Shown here piece by piece: positions 51,263-58,446 of a DNA stretch of 64,000 nucleotides. The notes beneath the pieces are model-generated. The model was given only the letters and a program-made list of their open reading frames with translations. It did not search any database and was not told the DNA's origin. Position 1 is the stretch's first letter; every line of letters starts with the position of its first letter. Source of the DNA: a virus. The DNA is taken from positions 62,001 to 126,000 of the IMG/VR virus record IMGVR_UViG_3300033997_000077; one strand, 5' to 3'. The position numbers and the translations under genes are program-made.

Positions 51263-51557
51263 TCCCTGAACTCCTGAACAGAGACGGGCACACAGCGTCA
51301 GACTTCTGCACCTTCACCCGAACGAAAGCAACTAGGTCTCTCAGAGTTTTGGGGATAGGTGCGCACGTGAGATGGAACGTAAGTGGGCCCTCGGTGGTTT
51401 CCACTTGCAGCAACTGGATGGTCTTATCCCAATCAATCGCGACAACCGGAATACTCAACGTAGATCCTTCTTCGTATTCGAACTCACCCAACGCTACGGG
51501 CACGTTATTACACTGGGCCGCAGTGATCGTGTATCTCTTCACCACTTCGTTTAGCAT
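51246..51557 (-). CDS. Unknown 103-residue protein
   Basis: The ATG at 51557 has GAGGG at the right distance; one two codons earlier is too close. A small beta-rich protein (TITAAQCNNVPVALGEFEYE) with no known domain, overlapping both neighbours. Confidence 0.5.
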   Translation of the reverse strand: MLNEVVKRYTITAAQCNNVPVALGEFEYEEGSTLSIPVVAIDWDKTIQLLQVETTEGPLTFHLTCAPIPKTLRDLVAFVRVKVQKSDAVCPSLFRSSGNAENQ

Positions 51558-52098
51558 AGCCATTCCCTCTTACGTCACCTGCAATCGAGTACACAATCTT
51601 CGGCACTTCGCTTCGGATGTGCGTGCGTAACGCAAACATGAACTGGTTGAACCACGGCACGATGTAGTCGTCAAACTCCTTCAGCTCGTAAGCGTCCGGA
51701 ATCTGGTCACCGATCAGCAGGTGCTGCTTCTGGCTGTGCAGACAACGCATTACCATAGGGTGCGTGCTTTGAAAGTCACGCATAATGATGATGCCCGTCT
51801 TGTCGGCCAGTGCGGTGTACGACGTGCTGCCCTTTGTGTAGAACGTGAACGCGTGGATCACGTACCCATCCTTGGGGCGGCGACTCAGTTGGTAAGTTGG
51901 AGGCACTGGTAAATTAGCTGCCTTCATCCGGCTAAGGATTGCTATTGCCAGTCTGACGTTGCGCGTCAGTGTTCGCGTTGACGATGCGGCGGCTACCTCG
52001 GCACTCAGTCGTTTGATTTCTCCGACTTGGTGCTGAGTGCAGAAGTCGAGGACGGATTGCAGTGAGCAGCGTCCACCGACGAACGGGTTATTGACCAT
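51508..52098 (-). CDS. Unknown 196-residue protein
   Basis: Overlaps the upstream gene by 11 bases and the downstream one by 50. A mixed alpha/beta protein; the C-terminal part has LLIGDQIPDAYELKEFDDYI and an Arg/His-rich end. No family recognised. Confidence 0.5.
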   Translation of the reverse strand: MVNNPFVGGRCSLQSVLDFCTQHQVGEIKRLSAEVAAASSTRTLTRNVRLAIAILSRMKAANLPVPPTYQLSRRPKDGYVIHAFTFYTKGSTSYTALADKTGIIIMRDFQSTHPMVMRCLHSQKQHLLIGDQIPDAYELKEFDDYIVPWFNQFMFALRTHIRSEVPKIVYSIAGDVRGNGYAKRSGEEIHDHCGPV

Positions 52099-52984
52099 TG
52101 GGCACCCCGTGCGTGCCTTTCACACCACGTTCCCCCTCTGGGCACTTGCGGTTGCTGCGATTGTGCTGCGGCTTACCGCGAGGCTTGCCACCAGTGCGGC
52201 GCTTCTTCGGCTGGCGGTGAATGTCGGTCGGGCAGATCAGCGCGTCGTCCGGCTTCTTGGAGGCGAACAGGTAGAACTCGATCTCCGGATGCGCTTCGGC
52301 TGCGGTGGTAACGAGTTCAACCAGCTGCATGAAAGGCACGCCACCGATTGCACCATACAGGCGCGGGATCCCGACGCGAGCAGGGCGACCCAGCTGCTGA
52401 TACTTCGGCTGGCCCTTCACCTGAGTGGCGAGACCTTTGAAGCACGAATCGAACACGTTGCGATGGAAGCGCGGACGCGGAACCGGATTACCTTTCGAGG
52501 TGCTGAAGTCACGGCTATCACCGTGCGGGCCATAGTCGGCAAACATGTAGGCGACCATCGGTGCGTCCGTGCGGTCGGCCCCAACCTTCAAGGGCGCAAG
52601 CAACGACATACCGGTCACCATCGACACGTAGTCTTGCTTGTTGTCTTCGGCGTGCTTCTTCATCATTGCCGTCAGCTTCAGGTAGCTGTCTTTGGCGCTG
52701 GGGAAGTCCTGCCCGATAAACTTGGAACTCGGAGTAGTGCCCCACTTGACACGCGGCATGCACTCCACACCAGCAACGTCGATCAGGCCAGCGCGAACTG
52801 CGGTGCCCGCAATCCCACCGACGCAGATAAACACGTTGTCAGATACCTTTTGGATTTCACCCATACCGCGCTTGACGGCAGTGGTGGCAGCAGTGACTTC
52901 GCGCGGCATCTTGGGGGCTTTGCTCGCCACCTTGCTACCAACACCGTTAGTTACCAGCTCTTGAAGTTTGTTCATGTCTACCAT
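52088..52984 (-). CDS. Possible macro-domain protein
   Basis: 298 residues. A core of about 200 residues has NVFICVGGIAGTAVRAGLID early and ARVGIPRLYGAIGGVPFMQL late. These positions and glycine patterns recall the GxGVA and P-x-x-G-x-G loops of macro domains that bind ADP-ribose. The C-terminal 45 residues are a basic, disordered tail (KKRRTGGKPRGKPQHNRSNR). The match is only by eye and a different Rossmann-like fold is possible. If correct, it could act on NAD-derived signals or ADP-ribosylation. Confidence 0.45.
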   Translation of the reverse strand: MVDMNKLQELVTNGVGSKVASKAPKMPREVTAATTAVKRGMGEIQKVSDNVFICVGGIAGTAVRAGLIDVAGVECMPRVKWGTTPSSKFIGQDFPSAKDSYLKLTAMMKKHAEDNKQDYVSMVTGMSLLAPLKVGADRTDAPMVAYMFADYGPHGDSRDFSTSKGNPVPRPRFHRNVFDSCFKGLATQVKGQPKYQQLGRPARVGIPRLYGAIGGVPFMQLVELVTTAAEAHPEIEFYLFASKKPDDALICPTDIHRQPKKRRTGGKPRGKPQHNRSNRKCPEGERGVKGTHGVPNGQ

Positions 52985-52988
52985 GATT

Positions 52989-53957
52989 TTATGCCCCGAA
53001 CAGTGAGTTGAATTTATATTTACGGCGCAGCTTAGTCATTGCTGCGATCCGCTCTTCCGTGAGTTTCGCGCGCTCGAACGCGCTTGCTTTCTTCGGCACA
53101 GACTTGATGCGACAGTCCAACTTGATCAGGCTGGTCAGCATGTCTGGGCTCATTGGCAGGTTGCCTTCACGCAATGCCTTCACCGACTTCACCGCTTCCG
53201 GATTCTCGATAACCTGCGAGAACGAGCCGAACTTGGTAATCAGTTTGATTGCGGTCTTCTCCCCTACGCCGGGAATTCCCGGCACGTTGTCCACGACGTC
53301 GCCGCACATGGCGAGGTAATCAACGATGCGCTCGGGCGGCACACCGTACACGTCAATGCAATCTTGCGAGCTGCGGAGTATGCGCTCAGGGGACTGTCCG
53401 ATTGCTGGGTGTACGATTTCGGTGTTGGGGAATATCAACAGCTGGGCCGCATCCTTATCGCGCGTGTGGAGGTGCACGACAACGTTGGGGCGCTTGCTGA
53501 AGTTGCGGGCAATGGTGCCGAGAATGTCATCGGCTTCTGCATCGGAATCCCCAATGCAAGGGAACCCAGAAGTCTCCAACATTTCAAGCAGCACTTTGGT
53601 CTGGAAGCGGATAGATTCACGCTTCTCCTGATCGATGGTGCGCTTGCCCTTGTAGTAAAGCTCCTGCGGCGGAACACCTAACTCCTTGGCGCGATCTTCC
53701 GCCCACGGCTTAACCATCAAGTATCGCCAGCTCTTAACGCGAGAGCAGTCAACGGCGAACACCAAGTGGTGCTTCTCTCCTTTCTTTTTCGTTTCGCGGA
53801 TCTTGCCGAGCAGGGATTCAACCATGTTGATGAAAACCTTCACGGCCCCTATGGGTTTGCCGTTGACTGTCATGTCTTCAGGACGAACCACGTGGTAAGC
53901 GCGGTGCAGCCAGTTACTCAAGTCAATGGCATGGATGTGATAGACTACATTTTTCAT
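52989..53957 (-). CDS. 5'-3' exonuclease / flap endonuclease
   Basis: 322 residues from the ATG at 53957; a longer frame upstream lies inside the next gene. Metal-binding pattern IDLSNWLHRAYH near the N-terminus, the acidic cluster GDSDAEADDIL, and the helix-hairpin-helix MCGDVVDNVPGIPGVGEKTA are all typical of T4 RNase H/T5 exonuclease and Pol I-type 5' nucleases. It removes RNA primers and flaps at the replication fork. Confidence 0.9.
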   Translation of the reverse strand: MKNVVYHIHAIDLSNWLHRAYHVVRPEDMTVNGKPIGAVKVFINMVESLLGKIRETKKKGEKHHLVFAVDCSRVKSWRYLMVKPWAEDRAKELGVPPQELYYKGKRTIDQEKRESIRFQTKVLLEMLETSGFPCIGDSDAEADDILGTIARNFSKRPNVVVHLHTRDKDAAQLLIFPNTEIVHPAIGQSPERILRSSQDCIDVYGVPPERIVDYLAMCGDVVDNVPGIPGVGEKTAIKLITKFGSFSQVIENPEAVKSVKALREGNLPMSPDMLTSLIKLDCRIKSVPKKASAFERAKLTEERIAAMTKLRRKYKFNSLFGA

Positions 53958-54394
53958 TGAGCATCCCGTATGAAGTGGACAGCATAATCGCCGTACCACG
54001 CAGCGCCTTCCTGTGCGCGCAACGCGTCGGCCATCATGTTCACCCGCGAACCGACAACGAGAGTTCGCAAGCACTCGAATTCGTGCATCCAATACAACTG
54101 GTACAAGCACGACTGCCCATCGTAGACTAATGGATGGTCAAACTTCGGTAGCATCTTTGGGCTAAGCATCGACACCACTGAAGTCGGAACATCGAACTTT
54201 GGAAGCAAGAGCCTATAGAGTCGGAGATAGAGATTCGACTTGTAGACCCAAGCCCCATCCGGTATGTGATCGAAAACAACAATCACTCCGTCAGGTGCAA
54301 GCAAACGCAAGCAGTCTTTCTCTGAACCCGCATCGCAGAACACCATGTCGTAAACACCACGGTGCTTCGACAACTTACAGGTTAAGAATTTCAT
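53954..54394 (-). CDS. Methyltransferase-like fragment or small Rossmann protein
   Basis: 146 residues, strong SD (GGGGGAG). The segment YDMVFCDAGSEKDCLRLLAP, then DGVIVVFDHI, looks like the second half of a class I methyltransferase core (strand 4, helix, strand 5). The SAM-binding first half is missing, and the start is well supported. It may be a reduced or repurposed domain. Coupled to the exonuclease gene (ATGA). Confidence 0.55.
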   Translation of the reverse strand: MKFLTCKLSKHRGVYDMVFCDAGSEKDCLRLLAPDGVIVVFDHIPDGAWVYKSNLYLRLYRLLLPKFDVPTSVVSMLSPKMLPKFDHPLVYDGQSCLYQLYWMHEFECLRTLVVGSRVNMMADALRAQEGAAWYGDYAVHFIRDAQ

Positions 54395-54427
54395 ACTCCC
54401 CCGATTTGCAGTACCGCCCGACGTAGA

Positions 54428-54437
54428 TTATTTACAG
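54428..54437 (-). promoter_or_regulatory. Candidate promoter element CTGTAAATAA (copy 3)
   Basis: Minus-strand match to the 10-mer at 10009 and 12902 with one C-to-T change, 33 bases before the ATG at 54394. It lies in the roughly 210-base stretch between a terminator and that gene, where no well-supported ORF exists. Confidence 0.4.
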
Positions 54438-54574
54438 ATTCAGGCGGCAACTGTGCATACAGCTCCTCACGGTCTTCACGCGCCACGCAGTTGACAACGT
54501 ACATTGCGCAGTACACGACGGAGTTTGTATGGAGCAGGTTCAGACAACAAGTGACGTGTCTGGAAACGAAAAGA

Positions 54575-54588
54575 GGGCCCGAAGGCCC
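54575..54588 (-). terminator. UUCG-loop terminator
   Basis: Stem gggcc/ggccc (extended by more G-C pairs) closed by TTCG on the minus strand and followed by CTCTTTTCG. It ends the unit containing the small genes at 54606-56278. The stretch 54395-54605 otherwise holds only the candidate promoter. Confidence 0.85.
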
Positions 54589-54605
54589 CCTTAGATCTGG
54601 TCGGA

Positions 54606-54974
54606 TTAATTCCATTCAGAGTCTGCCGTCTCGCTGGGGTCGCTTACCCCAACGGTGATAACCACGACGGATTCCTTGCCGACCTTGATCTCGATAACGT
54701 CCATCGGGGCCGCATCGAATTCGAGTCCGAGTTCTTCAACCCAGTTGCTGACGACTTCGGTACACTGCGGATAGTCAACGCCGAGTTCAGCGCTGCCGTC
54801 GCCGAGGATCATGCCAACCGCGTGCTCCATCTGCTCTTCACCAGCAGCATAGGCTTGCAGTCTCTCGCACGCACCCAGCACGTTTTCACCCAGCGGAGTG
54901 AACACGAAGTGAAGGCCAGTACCTTTGCCTTCATACAGACGCAGACCACCTTCAATAAGGGACGACTTGATCAT
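54606..54974 (-). CDS. Unknown 122-residue protein
   Basis: SD TGGAGA; ATGA overlap with the upstream gene. Acidic alpha/beta protein with a strand pair near the end (IEIKVGKESVVVITVGV). No family recognised. Part of a coupled group of small genes downstream of the portal gene. Confidence 0.55.
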   Translation of the reverse strand: MIKSSLIEGGLRLYEGKGTGLHFVFTPLGENVLGACERLQAYAAGEEQMEHAVGMILGDGSAELGVDYPQCTEVVSNWVEELGLEFDAAPMDVIEIKVGKESVVVITVGVSDPSETADSEWN

Positions 54975-55297
54975 ACAGACTTCTCCATTTCCATAACTAC
55001 AGTGATTGCTTTCACCAGCGCCGCTTTGTCGGTCAGCATCAGTTGGTGATAGAAGTGAGTTGCGCTATCAGCACTGTTTACGTTCTTGGCTGCAACGATG
55101 TCGTTGGCGGTGTAGGCCAGCTCGTTGGTGATAACGAGGATGTCCTTGTCTCCGAACACCTGTCGCAGTTCAGCTAACGCAACGCCAATGTTGAGGGGGA
55201 CATCAGCGTGCACCAGTGCATCTACTACGTGGGTATCTGCCATCGCCTTGTCGGTGACCAGCAGATTGACAAGCTCTTGAGCTTTATTATCCTGCAT
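54971..55297 (-). CDS. Unknown 108-residue protein
   Basis: SD TAAGG. Helical, Ala/Val/Asp-rich. No recognised domain. Overlaps both neighbours, indicating translational coupling. Confidence 0.55.
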   Translation of the reverse strand: MQDNKAQELVNLLVTDKAMADTHVVDALVHADVPLNIGVALAELRQVFGDKDILVITNELAYTANDIVAAKNVNSADSATHFYHQLMLTDKAALVKAITVVMEMEKSV

Positions 55298-55652
55298 AGT
55301 TGGATACCTTAACGTTACTGCCTATTTGAGCCGTAAGGAATTCGGCCCACTCCTGAGCACTGCGCGTTTCTCTTGAGGTCACGACGACCGATACGACTTT
55401 GAGGAACGCAGCAGCTTCTTCACCAGAATGCAGATCCGCAATCTTGGTGAGAATCTTTGAGGCGGGATCCGGTGCCATCGGGTTGACGAGCGCAATGAAG
55501 GGCGTGCCGACTGGCGTGCCCTGCTGCCCATACATTGGATGGCGAATCCCGACGAACACGTGGGAGTCAGGGATCTCGATCTCGAAAGAGACGTTGTGAT
55601 TCCCAGCCTCCTTGTAGAAGTCGGCAAGCGAGCCGCGCGTCAGCGAGATCAT
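55287..55652 (-). CDS. Unknown 121-residue protein
   Basis: ATG at 55652 with GAGGT upstream; overlaps the upstream stop (ATGA). Mixed strands and helices (VSFEIEIPDSHVFVGIRHP). No family recognised. Confidence 0.55.
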   Translation of the reverse strand: MISLTRGSLADFYKEAGNHNVSFEIEIPDSHVFVGIRHPMYGQQGTPVGTPFIALVNPMAPDPASKILTKIADLHSGEEAAAFLKVVSVVVTSRETRSAQEWAEFLTAQIGSNVKVSNYAG

Positions 55653-56278
55653 CACTTACCTCGCAGAGCGCGATACGCGACAACGTTGGGGAACTTGTCG
55701 GCCAACTCTTTTGGTGCGCTGCTGTGCCAGCTGAGATAGCTAACTTGGCGCAGCTGCATGAACTGCGAGTTGAGAAAGTCGAACGCGTCGGCTGAATCAA
55801 AACACTGCCGAGAAGTCATCGCGACTTCCATCTCACTGAAGCGCGCAGCTCCGAGGTTCAGAACTTTGCGCAGCCCAGTGGGGTTGAGCTTGGTACGCAA
55901 TGCGGCGACAAACGCCCCGTTGTTCACAAACTTGTCGAGCAGGATGCTCGCAACGGATGCGGCAACGGCGTTACTGGATACGATCTTGGCGATTGCCCAC
56001 ACGAACGCCGTTTCCACTTCCGGATAGTCGCTAGACAGCGACCAGCTCGGCATGTAACGAGCGATGAACTCGTTAATGCTCTTGGCCGCACTGTGGTAGG
56101 TGCTGTGGATAGTACCGCGATCCAAATAGATGTAGGTACATGCCTCCACAAATCTCCCACGCATTTGTTCCCACTCAGCGTCAGGGACTTCCGGCCCGTT
56201 AGCAAGCAGATCCAAAAGCGCAAGAGTCGGAGAAGTTGGGGAGTCTTGCTCCCCTTTCTTAAACCATGATTTGAACAT
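55652..56278 (-). CDS. Unknown 208-residue protein
   Basis: ATG at 56278 with GAGGG upstream; an earlier TTG lacks an SD. Mostly helical, with an N-terminal FKSWFKKGEQD. No family recognised; lies directly after the portal gene, so a head-related role is possible but unproven. Confidence 0.55.
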   Translation of the reverse strand: MFKSWFKKGEQDSPTSPTLALLDLLANGPEVPDAEWEQMRGRFVEACTYIYLDRGTIHSTYHSAAKSINEFIARYMPSWSLSSDYPEVETAFVWAIAKIVSSNAVAASVASILLDKFVNNGAFVAALRTKLNPTGLRKVLNLGAARFSEMEVAMTSRQCFDSADAFDFLNSQFMQLRQVSYLSWHSSAPKELADKFPNVVAYRALRGK

Positions 56279-56286
56279 GACGACCC

Positions 56287-58194
56287 TCAATACAAACGTA
56301 GCATTGCACGCTGCTCACGCGGACTTGCTTTGCGGGAAACAGCAGCGTTAGACAGCAGAGGGTTAGCTCCCTGCTTGTCTATGTTCTTTACAGATTTGTA
56401 GATCGCATTGTTGGCGCGGTCGTTGGCAGCACGTTGGTCTAACAGGTACTTCTTCTTGCCTGTCTTACCGTACTCGAACATCTCACTGAGGTGGCCGAAG
56501 TCACGGTCTTTCAGTGAGAGACGACGTTGGCCGCCAAGCACACCGCCGAACGGTTCGGCGCTTGAGAACGATCCGCCGCCCTCGTCGCCGTCCTCTTTCG
56601 GCCCGTACTTCTTCTTCAGCTCCGCGTTGCGCTTTTGGTAGTCGTAGATCTTACGCTGCATCGCCAAGTTTTCATCTTGGTCACCAACCATCTGATCCAG
56701 ACTGTATCCGCCAGCCGCCGCGATTGCACGAATCGGTACAGGTACGCCCATTTCGGTCAACGCACGTAGCGCTTCCATCTGACCTTGATCGCTTTCCGGA
56801 CGCAGCTTCTTCGTCCAGTGCACGGTCGGGATAAACAACTTGGAGCCGTCTTGCATGCGCTCCATGATGTCCATCGCATCGCCCTTCATCATGCCAGACT
56901 TCTTGACCACGTTGCCGCTACGGTTCACGGCCAGCCCGTTGATTACGGCTACCAGCGGGAAGATTTTCTCGTAGAACAGGCGGCGGGTCAAGTCATTACG
57001 GGAAGCCGCAAGGCTCTCCATGAATGCCATCATTCCGGTCTCGCCGTTGGCGAACGTTGCATCGCCAGACAGCAGGGCTTCGCTGGCACCCAGCGCACGT
57101 AACTTGTATTGCGTGGTGGTATCCCAGATGTCGGTGATCTTCCAGAAGTCGCCGCCTTGACGGAACTCGTTCACCTGCACGCCCATGCGAGTTGCGATCA
57201 CCGCACCGATAGGATCCGCATCCGCAGCCAACAGCAAGTCGGTTACGTATTGCAGTTCCTCAACGCTGGGCTCCCACTCCATCCCGTCGCCGAGCTGAGC
57301 GTGAAGGATACCACGTTGACGTCGGCCACTTTCGATCAGCGTGCCACGGTACAGGTTCTTTTCAATCAGCCACACCGGAAGGATCCGGCGATACACCGAC
57401 TGGCCCGCGCCCGTACTGTACGGACGACGAGGCAACCAGATTGTACCGAGCGGGTCGAGTTCAATCTTCTCGCCACCGTCGATCTTGGCGCACAGGTCGC
57501 TGCCGATGTATTCGCGGAGGCGCTTGATCCGGTCGTTGTCACGCTGCATCACGGTACGCGTTTCTTCCGGCACGTTCCACTCCAAGATTGGGTCTTGGTT
57601 GTTGAACGGCAGCGGGTACACGTCGATGTGGTCGTAGCGGTGGCACATGAGGTCGAGGAATTTCTTCTGCTGCTTGTTATACAGCATCGACGACACGTGA
57701 GCACCAGTAACCATCCGATCAGTGGTGATTGCCGGAAGCATACTGCCGATCTTCAGGCGCTCGTTTGTTTCGTAGTAGGGCTCAAGCAACGCATCCTTGG
57801 CCCCGCCGAACGTGTAGTCCGAATAGGGCAACGTGCTGAACATGTCCACGAACGAGCCGCCGATGGGATCGAAGTTGTAGATGTCGCGATAGATGTTGAA
57901 GAGGAACTTGTCGTCGGTGTCGTAGGCCATGCCTTCGAGCAACGGATCGACGTCGATGTCCAATGCCACTGCGCCGAACTGAGTATTGCCGATTGCACTA
58001 CCTGAGCCAGCACCAGCGGCAGAGGTGGACGCAACGCGGCCCCCATACTGCTCATGCTTAGCGCGTTCGCGCATCGTCTTCACCAACTTGTTGAGGGCCG
58101 CATCACTTGACGCGACCCCAATTTGGCGCTTACTCGATTCCGGCGCAGCTCCGCGATGTCTGAAATCGCTCTGTGCCTTGAATGAGATTCCCAT
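56287..58194 (-). CDS. Portal protein
   Basis: 635 residues. Features fitting a portal are a wing-like alpha/beta region with IWLPRRPYSTGAGQSVYRRI and LPVWLIEKNLYRGTLIESG, the stem-type helix region with ALGASEALLSGDATFANGET, MMAFMESLAASRNDL and LTRRLFYEKIFPL, and a long charged C-terminal helix. It forms the dodecameric ring through which DNA enters the head. Its position just after the terminase large-subunit gene supports the call. Confidence 0.8.
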   Translation of the reverse strand: MGISFKAQSDFRHRGAAPESSKRQIGVASSDAALNKLVKTMRERAKHEQYGGRVASTSAAGAGSGSAIGNTQFGAVALDIDVDPLLEGMAYDTDDKFLFNIYRDIYNFDPIGGSFVDMFSTLPYSDYTFGGAKDALLEPYYETNERLKIGSMLPAITTDRMVTGAHVSSMLYNKQQKKFLDLMCHRYDHIDVYPLPFNNQDPILEWNVPEETRTVMQRDNDRIKRLREYIGSDLCAKIDGGEKIELDPLGTIWLPRRPYSTGAGQSVYRRILPVWLIEKNLYRGTLIESGRRQRGILHAQLGDGMEWEPSVEELQYVTDLLLAADADPIGAVIATRMGVQVNEFRQGGDFWKITDIWDTTTQYKLRALGASEALLSGDATFANGETGMMAFMESLAASRNDLTRRLFYEKIFPLVAVINGLAVNRSGNVVKKSGMMKGDAMDIMERMQDGSKLFIPTVHWTKKLRPESDQGQMEALRALTEMGVPVPIRAIAAAGGYSLDQMVGDQDENLAMQRKIYDYQKRNAELKKKYGPKEDGDEGGGSFSSAEPFGGVLGGQRRLSLKDRDFGHLSEMFEYGKTGKKKYLLDQRAANDRANNAIYKSVKNIDKQGANPLLSNAAVSRKASPREQRAMLRLY

Positions 58195-58197
58195 GCC

Positions 58198-58446
58198 TTA
58201 CTCTCCCAGCGGGACGGGCATCGTCACCGCGCACTCACTGCAAAAGCGTGCCGGAACACCGCCAACCAACTCGGCGGCTACGGTCGGGCGCTTGCACTTC
58301 GGGCAGTTGGTCACGCTCTCAACGTGGAGTGCGGATTCCGACAACATGTTGCTATCCGTAATGCGTGGATCGATGTCAACGCCTTGGGCTTTCGCCTGCC
58401 GCGCCGCCAGCACATTTGCAGCTGGGTTGTTGAACTTGGTCGTCAT
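58198..58446 (-). CDS. Small zinc-ribbon protein
   Basis: 82 residues, SD AAGGAGA. The C-terminal half has CPKCKRPT and CSECAV, a two-knuckle zinc ribbon. It lies between terminase and portal genes, with an ATGA overlap. Function unknown; DNA or protein contact during packaging is possible. Confidence 0.6.
   Translation of the reverse strand: MTTKFNNPAANVLAARQAKAQGVDIDPRITDSNMLSESALHVESVTNCPKCKRPTVAAELVGGVPARFCSECAVTMPVPLGE

Noticed and set aside
52989-54110. Longer start for the 5'-3' exonuclease at 54110
   Set aside because: The extra 51 residues lie inside the preceding gene and are not nuclease-like; the ATG at 53957 begins the family's N-terminal strand.
54391-54615. 74-residue minus-strand ORF ending with an ATGA overlap to the gene at 54394
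   Set aside because: It runs through a terminator hairpin (54575-54588) and over a candidate promoter (54428-54437), and no start codon in it has an SD. A shorter real gene cannot be excluded.
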